NCBI GenBank assembly: GCA_030407085.1
Contig: CM059587.1
Span: forward strand, 30,043,001 to 30,107,000
From: Trichopria drosophilae
Lineage: Eukaryota; Arthropoda; Insecta; Hymenoptera; Diapriidae
DNA length: 64,000 nt
Direction: 5' to 3'
Shown: positions 36,901 through 48,900 of the stretch, piece by piece
How positions within the stretch are numbered: position 1 is the stretch's first letter
Layout of the letters: each line of letters begins with the position of its first letter
Program-made: the position numbers and the translations under genes
Notes under the pieces: generated by a model
Database searches by the model: none
The model's input: the letters and a program-made list of their open reading frames with translations, nothing else
What the model was told of the DNA's origin: nothing

Positions 36901-39900
36901 ACTTTGATAATTATGCTCATGCATGAGTTCTCGACCGCAATTATTAATTATTTGAGAGTAAGTATTGGTGAGACGGTCTCACCAATACTTACTCTCAAAC
37001 GATTTATGAAATTATTAAAGAATATTATGATTTAATTAACTGCAATTATTTTTTCATTAAATATGAATAATCGAAGGTGGATATTCATATACTTTCTATG
37101 ATAAATTTAAATAAAAATAAAAAACCATTGCGTTGAAAAGTTCAATTCATTCATCTCATTGTTACGATACTTATATAAAATAATGATATGAAATGTAAGT
37201 AAATAAAAATGGCAAAAACATAACCTGAACCAAGCGTAAGAGAAAAATACATGCATGAAATGAAGAATCGAAAATGAGTAATTGGTAAAATAATAAAAAA
37301 CGAAAACTTTCGTTCTCCACTCACATGTCATCGTCAACGGAAATACTGAACCTGGGAAGTTTATCCCTGGAATGCGTGTGACGTTTCCTCTGAATTTGGG
37401 GACTTATGTCTTCGGATTCGGTCTGCGAGCTCTCCGGCGTGCTCTGGCAAATCGGCGTCGTCGGCGGAAGGCTCTTGACAGTCGGCTGGGATTCCCCGAC
37501 GGCCGGACTCGAACTTTCTACTTTTTCTACACTTTTATTCGGACTTGGGAAAAGATTCAATTTCGAAGCTGCGGGTTGTGTTTTCTCTTGCGTCTCCTCC
37601 ACCTTCGACGGTGTTGGCGACATTGACGCGCACGAGTTTGGTGAGAGTTGAGCTTCGCTACGAAACAATTGCTTCTTCGTATTGTCCATTTCGGCCTCAA
37701 GATTTGGAATCACTGGACGAGTCTGGGAAATTTTACGCGATTGTGGCGAGTAGGATGAGAATGAACCGAACAACGGCGAGTCATCGGTTTCGTCTGTGTC
37801 GTCACCGAGGTCGTGGTTATAACGATCCATGCGAGCTGAGAATTTCAATTTATTAATATTTGCTTCCTTAAATTAGTAGCTTTAAGGGAGTAGTCTCCTT
37901 TAGAAACCGAAAAAACAACGTTTTTTTTAGCAATTTTTTTTGAAAGGGAAGGAAATGATTGCGGTAAACGGAGTTTGGAGACAAAAGTGGACTATATGTA
38001 AGGTTTAAAAAACAATTTTTATTTTTCGAAAATATTGACATTTTATTATACTACGACGATTTTTGTGGAGCGCCTGGAGTCTGGACTTGGTAATCGGTGC
38101 CGGTGATAGAGGTCGTGCGATACATCTGAAACAGTCAAACCAAGATTTTTTTATATTTTATATAAGTGTATATTCCATTTGAACTAAAAAAGTTGGACAA
38201 AAGTACTATTTAAAATATTTTTTTTGCTACTTAAAATTAATTTTTTTTTTCTTAAAAAAGTATAATTTTTTTTTAAACTTCGAAAAAATTTATAATTTCA
38301 TAACTTCTCAGGTATTTCTTTTAGTTCATATAGAATATACACTTATATAAATTATAAAAAATCTTGGTTTGACTGTTTCAGATGTATCGCACGACCTCTA
38401 TCACCGGCACCGATTACCAGGTCCAGACTCCAGGCGCTCCACAAAAATCGTCGTAGTATAATAAAATGTCAATATTTTCGAAAAATAAAAATTGTTTTTT
38501 AAACCTTAAATATATTCCACTTTTGTCTCCAAACTCCGTTTACCGCAATTGTTTCCTTTCCTTTCAAAAAAAATTGCTAAAAAAACGTTGTTTTTCCGGT
38601 TTCTAAAGGAGACTACGCCCCTTAATTACTTACAATCAAAATAACTAGTGTCCTCGTCATTGCACAACTGTGGTACAAACTCAGCTTTCTGACGCAGAAG
38701 ACTGTTCCAATTGACACCGTAAAAGTATGGATGCTCCTTCACCTCGTGTGAACCACCGGTACCTAAACGATCCCTAGGACTCTGTTGCAGTAACGAAGTA
38801 ATTATGCTTTTGGCTTCGAGTTGTACCGGCCAGTCTTCTTCTTCTGGCCACTCTATATCATCTGCAATTTATTAATTGTAAGATTGACTAATATTCTCAA
38901 GATTTAACATATTGACCCTTTGAGACCCACATTTAAAAGAATCTACTAATTGTTTCAAAGCGTACGGTACACATAGTTTTCGGGGACACTGATTCCAAAT
39001 CCGATGTCAGTTTTTGGAAATTCAAAATGGCGGACAAAATTTTAACAATTTGAAACAAATTCGTGAAAATCTATACTGGGGGGTTTTCGGGGTCGCTGAT
39101 TACGTATCCGATGTCAGCTTTTCGAAATTCAAAATGGCGGATTGGTACGGCGCGGCGGTCAGTGTATTGAAAAACTAAGAAAAATTGGTGAAAATCGTTA
39201 TTCGAGGATTTTGGGGATCGCTGGTTACGAATCTGTTTACAGTTTTACGGAACTCAAAATAGGATGGAATGGATTTGTAATCAGCGACCCCGAAAACATA
39301 AGCAACGATAATTAAAACTACCTGTTTACTGCCGAATTTCTTCGGAATTGAATTAATCATACAAAAAGTGACATTTTTAAGCGTAAATTTGATTACAAAA
39401 AAAAAAAAAAAAAAACAATAAGATTACTAAAAGTTCTGTACTATTGACAAATATAAACCCTTATCACATTAAAAATGCAAAAAAAAATGGAATATTATAT
39501 ATAAATAGGAAAATATGACCAAAATAAGAAGGCTGAATCTGACGCTACTATAGTGACGTCTGGGACTCAAAGGGTTAATAAAGAAAAATAAAAATAAGAT
39601 AATCTCACCATTTACGGTATGAGCAAACAATTCTTCTGGAGTGTCGCCAAAGAATGGAACACAACCAATCAGAAACTCGTACAGAATTATACCCATTGAC
39701 CACCAATCGACTGGCTTTCCGTAACCTTGTCTTAGAATCACTTCGGGTGCTATATACTCGGGAGTACCAAAAACTTGTTTATCCGAGAACTGTCGAGTAT
39801 CTCGATCGATGTAACCCTCGTACAGATTTGTTGCCACTGCAAAATTAATTCAAGTTTACGAGGAAAGTTTCGCGATAATCATAAACAATTTAAAACGTCA

Positions 39901-42900
39901 CTTACATGACATAAGTCCCATTTTACTAAGACCGAAGTCTGTTAGCTTAATATGACCTAATGCAGTAATCAGCAAACTGAAAGAAAATTGACATTACAAT
40001 TTGTAAGTTTTAAACAAACTTAGTATGTACTCACTTGTCCGGTTTCAAATCCCGATGAACGATTCCGTAACTGTGCAAGTATTCCACCGCCAAAACTGTC
40101 TCGGCGAAATAAAATCTTGCCATGTCCGGAGGTAACGGTCCAATGTTTTTCAAAAGATTAGCTGTATCACCTCCCTCGACGTACTCCATCACCAAACACA
40201 AATGTTTCTAAAATTCGATAATCGTCTTATTAATATTGAATCTCTAGTTTTATGTCGACCAATTGATACTAACCTTAGTTTCGAAACTACAATACATAGA
40301 AACAACAAATGGATTGTCTGTAAAACTCATAATGTCTCGCTCAGCAAACACCTGTTCGACTTGGTTCCGTAACATCAAATTATTTTTGTTGATCTTCTTC
40401 ATTGCAAAGCGTTGTCTAGTCGATTTCTCCTTAACCAGATACACTGCACCATACGCTCCGTTACTGACAAGTTTTAGAACTTCGTAGTCGCTTTCGCACG
40501 GAACACGAAGCTGAGATCGATTCTCTTCACCTGGGTGCGGACTTGAAACTAACTGTAAATTACTGTCGCTGGAACTTGCAGAATCTTCTAACTTATTCAA
40601 ATCCTCTTGCAATTCTGAAAAAATGTATAAATTTTCCGATAACAATAAAATGATACATTATTAAATATTTGGTTAGTATCGACCATTGAAAAATAAAATT
40701 TATAGATTTGGTGTTACTATGATTTGTTATAAAAATAAAAAATAAAAAATAATTTACTAAAAATAGTGAATAATAAATGAAAATTTAAATAATATTGAAT
40801 TTTATTGTTTAAATTTTCATTTATTATTAATTATTTTTATGTTTATAACAGACCATTATAACACAAAAACTATAAACAATAAAATGAATTAACACAAATA
40901 ACAAAATTTTGAAAAAATTTCTAAATCGTACCAGATATTGGATCTCTATTCAAAGATAATTTATTAATGATATATTGCGGAATGTCAGCCTTAATTCCCC
41001 CAATGACTCTAGCTTGGCCCTCGGCTTGTTCGAGCAGATGATAAAATTCTTCTGGATCGAATTCGAGACATTCCAGTAGTCGTGCAGGACGCGAAATTAT
41101 CAACAGCAGTTTTTTAATGAGTCCAGTCAATCTTGTTGCAGCTTCCAACGACTTGTCCTTGGTCTGTTCAGAAAATGATAATTGTATGCAAATATGTTCC
41201 ACAAAATGAAATAAAAATTAATAAAAATTCAATGTTTGTGAGTACGGTGTCGATAATTTAAGAAATTCATCTGTGTTTTATACATGTTTTCAAAAAACTT
41301 TTTGACTGTTTAACATACTTGAAGATCTTGGTATTTCTTGGTCATTATAATTAGTAGACAATAATAAATATTATAAACAATAACGTAAATAATTGCGTAA
41401 TTGTTATATCAGTTCACATGACACTCGTAACTATTATTTTAATTTATGTAGCCAGAAAAAAGCATGTCACTATTGAGAATGTTGAAAAATATCCCTGTAT
41501 ATGTGTCCAAGTGTATATTGAGTCTAAATGCCCAAATATTTTTTCCTTCTTAGACAAATTTACCTACTTAAGACGTTTCTACTTTTGTGGCTTAAAGAGC
41601 GTCAAGTAATTGATATCATAGGTAATTTCAACCAATATATGGGTGGTTTCAAAATAAAGTGCAATTTTATGAAGATACTCTTCTTTTTTCTTTACAACAC
41701 GTATTAAATATTCAAAATAAGTCTAATTTATTTGTTGTGCTTTCGTTATAATATCGTACGATAAAAATATTACCTTTCCCTATTTTATATAGCACAAAAC
41801 CAATTAAAAAATGGAAATGTAACGTTCCATGGCTGAAGAAGTTCATGAATTTTATTTTCGTTGGTGTTAATTATGCCATTGCTACAAGTTAAACAAATGT
41901 TTCATGGGTGAAAATTATTCCTTTTATCGTGAAAAACGAACACGGTGCCTTTTAAACCGATTTAACCTGAAGGTTCTGGCACTTGGGATTTTCTTGTTGA
42001 TTTCAATTCCAGATCATTAATACATCATTTTTCGACGAAAACGAAAATCTTTTGCGGAGCCGTTTTTGAAAAATGTCGATTTAAAAATTCAAAATGACAA
42101 AAAATCAACTTTTCTGGAAGAAATTTTCATTTGAGAAAAAATCTCCTAAGATTAAATTTGTAGACATTAAAAAAAGGATTTCTTTTTGTATCAATTTTCT
42201 CTACAATTAATAGTTTAGGAGAAAAGCGAGAGAAAACCAATTTTATACGTATATTGTTAAGTTTTTTTACACTTTTGACTAGTTTTTTTACTCTGTGTGA
42301 CAATATAGTACTTTATTATTGCCAAGGTTGGTATGCTTTAAATTTTGATCAAAACAATTGGTAGCCGTAATCTTAACATTTGTCATGAAACGTTTTAAAA
42401 TAAAAATTATCATTATAACCTTATTAATTATATTAAACCTGTTATTGTGAGCTGAATAGTGAAAATGTTTAAAAGTCGAGCTCTTACACATGATGAAAAT
42501 CGACTTAAAGTAAGCCTACTATGTTTACAAAAGAAAAAAGATATGTATCCTATAAAAAATCAGTTAAAAAATGATATCCAAAATTTCTTTAAAAATTACG
42601 TTGACAATGATGTTATACCAGGAGCTTTATGCAGTTCATGTAAGAGAACTTTTTATAAAGTGAAAAATGGAGAAAAGAAGACTTGATCATTAGCAGACTT
42701 GTCAGAGTTTCAATTAAAAAAAGCTACCAGATCGAGAGATGATGTAAAATGTGATTGTAAAGTTTGCGAAATAGGCAGAAGTATACCCTCTAAAATCTCC
42801 AAGAAATCGACAGATATTATTGAATGCGAAAATGGTACAGTAGAGCCTGTGTTATATTGCCTCACTGTTATATTGCCATCTAGTGTCACGGTTATACAGT

Positions 42901-45900
42901 CCTCCCTCCGTAATTGCAGTCAGGTCGGAACCGAATTTCCCCTTATGCCTCCATAATTGCATGTTCGCCTCTACCGCCCCTACTTCCCCGTCTCCGCGTA
43001 TACATACAAATGTGTGTATGCATGTGACGCCTGATGTATGGCCCACGTGACGAAAGTCGCCTTCTTGGCGTACCTGGAGGGGAAACCTGACACGCCCATT
43101 TTCTGCAATTACGGAATCCATGAGGTCTGCAATTATGGAAGCAGTGCAATTACGGAGGGAAGCAATTACGGGGGGAGGTCTGTATTGCCTTTTTCTACTT
43201 CCCCTTACCCCCTCTACTATGCCAAGCACTCATACACGTTTACCACACTGATATACACGTTTGCCACCACACACGCACCAAAATTATGTCACATAAGATC
43301 ATAACAGTAGACCATAACCTTAAACTTGAAAAGTATATATGTATACGTACAATTGAAGCCGCAGAACATTTATAAACGCAGTTTTGGTGAGTACTTTGTT
43401 ATAAAATGATAATGATAAGAGCTATTTCTTTGTGGTAAATGAATGTTCACATTACAGGTATATAACAGAGGTTCAATACAGGTATTCTTGTCAAGATTGT
43501 TCTATTTTTCTCCAGTCGATTGAGGAGTTCGTTCAACAAAATTTGTAAAACGGTAGTGAATATCCCATAAAGTGCAAAACTATTATGTACGATAATGAAT
43601 AATCAAAACAATTTCTTCAAGACATTTGCAATATAATTATGCGAAGTCGTATTTATATGTAATACATTTGTTTGTTACTTCAAAACTAAAATTAACATTC
43701 TTATGAGTAACAATATCTTCGTTCTATTATAGTAACATTATAATAAATAAAAATCAAGTAAATTTAAAAAAAAAACATATAAATTAAACATTAAAGGCAC
43801 TCGATCATCGTAAAAAGTGAGGAAAAAACTAAAATATTCAAGATAATAAAACATAAGAATACAACAAGATATTAATTATTTTCTAGAATTTTTTCAGATG
43901 CACGAATATTTCCTGTTTTGTCAAGTAGCGAACCAAATGATTCGAGATCTTCTTTTGTAAAGTCCCATCTGGTTGTCAGCCAATGGTAAAATTGCTTTCC
44001 TGCCTCGTATGCTGATTGAGAAGACACATTTGGTGACGTAAAGGAAGTATTTTCATTCTCATTTCCATTTTCATTACTTATATCGTTATCATATTCTCCT
44101 TCTTCTTCTATCATTTCTTCTTCATTGTTTTCAGATCCTATATTCTGATTTAATACAGAAGCTGCAATTTCATCAATGTTTTGTAGTTGCCAACCATAAT
44201 TGTTTGCATCACTATTTAGCCATTCGATAGTTTCATCTGCAGTATATGGCATATTTAAAGATCGTGTAGCAAGATTTGCAATACTGTCTATTGAATCATG
44301 TTCGGGAAGCTGAATATCTATCCCTAATAGATTTTTCCATGAGTGTGCTAACGTTGACTTTGTCACTTCCGTCCAAGCTTGACTCAAACTTTGCAGGCAA
44401 TTAAGTAACGTCCAATTTTTAAAAAAAGATTGGTATTTTTCTACACAATCAACATCCTGTAGTAAGATTTCACGAAGATACTTTTTTTTATAAATTCGTT
44501 TCAAAGAAACAATTACGCCTTGATCCATTGGTTGTATAATCGACGTTACATTTGGAGGTAAGTAGATCACACTACAACATTTATCGATTGCATTCAACTG
44601 TTCTGAGGATGGGTGCGAAGGAGCATTGTCAAGCAATAAAAGAAACTTTTCACCGTCATTCTTCATGGTAGATTTTATAGATGGCAGAAAAATGTCTGTG
44701 TACCATTCCAAAAAAACTTTCGTATCTACCCAACTGTTTTTTTGACAGGTATAATGCACAGGCAAATTTTTTATGTTTTTAAAACATCTGGGATTTTTAT
44801 ATTTGCCCACAGCAAACATGGGAATCTTATGATTTCCTGAAGCGTTTGCAGAAACCATAATTGAAATGCGCTCTTTGCTTAATTTGAAGCCAGGAGCTCT
44901 TTTTTCATTCAGCGCTGCTAAACTTTTATTTGGCAAACTCTTGTATTGCAGACCAGATTCGTCAGCGTTATAAATATGATTTAAATCATATTGTTCAATA
45001 GTGATGAAATTTTGTATTTCTTGGCAAAATTCAGCACCTGCCTCTTGTTCAGCCGATAATTTTTCTCCTTGAATGGACAACAGTCGAATTCCATATTTTG
45101 TTTTGAAATTGTGGAGCCAACCAGCACTGGCTTTAAAATTTTCATTTCCACAAAACTTTTTATTTATGTTTAATGCCTGTTCTTGCAATAAATGTCCGGT
45201 TATAGGAATGCCAGCTTCTCTTTGTTGCCGAAACCAGGACATTAAAATTTTTTCGCAAACAGAATCTTGTGCGCTTGTCAATTTTGAAAATTTTAATTTC
45301 GGATCTTTAGCTTTTAATTCGATGTTCAGCTTTGTTATTATATTAGATTGCTTGGCAATTTGTGAAATTGTTTGTCTTGTGACACTATACGTATCTGCAA
45401 TACTTTGGTGAGTTTCACCTTGATTAATTTTTTCAAGAACTTGAATTTTTTCCTTTATTGATAGGCATGTTCTTTGCTTCCTTTCTATGTCAAGCAAGTT
45501 ATTTTTAATTAATTTTTAATCAAGTAGGAAAATGCATATTTTGAATAATACATATTTATACATACTTCTGCTAACTGTACTTTTATCTTTTTTACTTTCC
45601 ATTTTTCATATTTTTACGCACTTTCATAAAATTTATATTAAAAATCTTACTTCTACTTTTATTCCATAAATAAATAAAAACACTTTTATCAAAACACAGT
45701 TATAAAAATGTATTTTGTTATATGTAATATGTTTTCTTAAAACATTTGATTTAAGAAAAAGTACTACATTATTCAAAATGTATATACATATAGCTCCATA
45801 CATTTTTAAACAGAGATTGAATAACATGTTGCACTTATAATTAGTAATTTTTAATAATGTTATAAAATACCATATACTTTCGCATTTATTTCAAGTGTAA

Positions 45901-48900
45901 ATAAAGATATTGCATATATATATCATAACATTTTCTTTGAATTACGCTGTACCGCTTTCTGCGGCCATGTTTTGGAAGAGTGGGGGTTGCGTCTACTGAC
46001 ATTTCATGGCAATGTAAGTAAGGTTTGAGGGGAATCGTCGGTCCCGGCATGGCAATATAACGTAGGCTCTACTGTAATGAGTTTTATAAGGTTGCTTTTA
46101 TTTTAATAAAAAAGCATATTTGAAGGTCGAAATTTGGTTATTTTTAACCAAAACAAGACAATCTGACCTAATGCTGGTCAAAATTTCTTCCTTTGCTGCT
46201 TGGGAGACAGCATAAAAAAATATAAAAATTGATATAAGTCTATATAATGAAACTTTTAATGTTAAACAAACAAACGAATGTAAATATCTAGGTGTAATTT
46301 TCGACAGTCATTTAAGACGGGGTAAGCACATAAGGGACAGAGTTTCAAACTTAAGATGCTTTATATTTCTATTTAAAAAGCTAAGAAGTATACTATCGTA
46401 TCACACTCTAATGATAGTTTATTATGCTCTATATCTATCGATTGCTGAATATGGAATTTCAGCAATGCAACCATTAACAACTTTGCATAAAGTTATCATA
46501 AAAGCAATGCACAATAAAAATCACTATACTCCATCTAGTGAGATTTAACAAACTCTAGTAAAAATATATTTTATAAAGACTACTTTTATAATTGAGAAGC
46601 AACAAATTGAAGTAATTCTGCATGGTAAAACTGTTACTCTTGCAAATAGAGACATTATATTATGTTTATGAGTGTTACAAACGAAGTTATATTATATCAA
46701 ACCAACTATGTATTTCTATTGTAACAATCCTGAATAAAATACAAATAAAAATTAAATTTTGTGCAGGTAAATATACGAACCTCGATCAGCAAATGTTCTA
46801 GGTTTTCGCTCATTTCATAAAAGTACCTAGTAGTTATGAGCTTCTCTTGAGATTTTTGCAAACAGTCGCGGGCCATCTCTATGACTTGATGATGAACAAA
46901 CCGAAGTATTGGCAAAGAGTCTTGTGCCATGTGAGTCACTACTTCGTATTCATCAATCTCCTTGTTCTCGTTGATGAAATTTGTCAAACGTTCCTCCATT
47001 TGCTGCGTTGCCTATTTAAGTGGAATTAAAACAAATTTTAAAACAATTATAAACATATTATAATTATGTTATATAATAAGTGTAAAACAATATCCTTTTC
47101 TGAATCTAAGCATTGTTTTACTTATGAGTATCGGTTGGAAGACAAGGTTCTTAAGAGAGTCATGAACATTAATGATCTAGGTGTCACTTTTGATTGTAAC
47201 TTATCATTTGCTAACATCGAATTGTCTGTTTCCAGGGCATTGAAGATGCTTGGCTTTATTAATTGTTCTACAAAAAATTTCAAAGATCCTTCAACTTATA
47301 TATATTTATACAAAACTTTAGTACTACCACTCCTTATGTATTCTTCACAAATTTGGACACCTCATATTGTGATTGCTCACAAAGCCCTAGAATCCGTTAA
47401 TCATAAATTCTTTAGGAACTTGTCTTTTAAAGCTCATATGCCAATGCACAGATTTAATCATAATATTTTACCTATTATGGCAAGATTTAACCTGTGGTCG
47501 ATCATAATTATTCTGACTTACTTTTCCTGTTCAATATCCTGCATAATACCATTCATTGTACTCCTTCAAAAAACTTATTTCTCTTTAAAACTAAGTCTTA
47601 CGATATTAGAAATTTTCTAAAACTAGTCAAAGATACTTGCTCAACTAATTTTTTGTACTATTCTCCAAAAGCCTGTTTAAGAAGATTCTGTAATATGCTA
47701 TCTGATTCTCTCACTTCTTTAACCCATTAACGCCCAAGAGGACACAAATTTCACCAAGATTTTCGGAATATTTCTTGATTTTAAAAACTAATGCAAAAAA
47801 TTTTAGATAAAACATTTTCGACGTGACATTGACCGATCTTTCCGAATCTGCTGTTAAAAAATCAATCGAGACCATTCCAAAAAAGTTATGCTTGGTTTTT
47901 CACAAAAAAAAAAGTCAGATTTTTTCACTGACAAATATTTTCTAATCGGCATTTTTTACATTGGAAACGGTTAAGGAGATCACTGATCGGTGAAAATATC
48001 TTGTCCTCGAACCTTTAACTTTAAAATGTGCATGATAGCATTTTGAAAATAAAGTTAGAAACTGTCAAAATGGCGGCTCAAACACGAAAAGAACGGCGAA
48101 AAGCTCCTGAATTTTTTATTCGAAAATGATAGACTTTCGGAAAAAATGTCATTGAACAAAAAGTTCTTAAAATTGATCAAAGATAACGCTAAAATTTTTT
48201 TAGAATTTTTAAAACACTTTTCTTTATCAAGCATAACTTTTTTGAAATTGGCTCGATTGATTTTTTAACAGCAGATTCGGAAAGATCGATCAATTTTACG
48301 TCGAAAATGTTTTGTCTAACATTTCTTGAATCAGTTTTTAATGTCAAGAAATATTCCGAAAATCTTGGTGAAATTTGTGTCCTCTTGGGCGTTAATGGGA
48401 TAAATAAAATCACTGCACTTAAAGCACAATTGCGTAATGTTATCACTAATTTGAATCTAAATTAATGTATTATCTTTTTGTTATATTACTATCTATTATC
48501 TTTTTCTTTTTTATAGTGTCTGTTTATATTACCTTTATTTCTGTTGTTCAAAGCATACTCAATAATTTTGTTACTTCTTTAACTTTCATTATTGTTAAGG
48601 GTTGATCTACGTGCATCATATGTATCCCATCAAATAAATAAATAAATAAATAATATCCTTCGCAAATGATGCATTGGGGCAGGGTTGATACGATTTATCT
48701 CGATTTTTTAAAAGTATTAGATTCTATTAACCATAAAATCTTGATTAATAAATTAACTAACTTAGGAGTATCTGGAATAAAGTTAAAGTCGTACTTATCT
48801 CATAGAACGATGTACAATATGGTGTGCCCCAGGGCTCCCACTTCTGTTTATTTTATATATAAATGATTTATGCTCACTAATTAAATATTCTAATTATCTG

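Larger units (their letters stand above)
42838..46074 (-). mobile_element. Complete pogo/Tigger-like transposon, TA target site
   Basis: It begins CAGTAGAGCCTGTGTTATAT after TA at 42836-42837. The other end on the minus strand is CAGTAGAGCCTACGTTATAT, with TA at 46075-46076. Terminal CAG, a TA target duplication and a DDE transposase of the CENP-B/Tigger type define the pogo group. The total is 3,237 bp including a nested MITE of 286 bp. It sits in MAST intron 41164-46780; the transposase is in the same sense as MAST. Confidence 0.9.

Noticed and set aside
40740..40860. Palindrome of AAATTTTCATTTATTATT type in the 317-bp MAST intron
   Set aside because: Almost pure A/T, so pairing may be compositional; no element ends.
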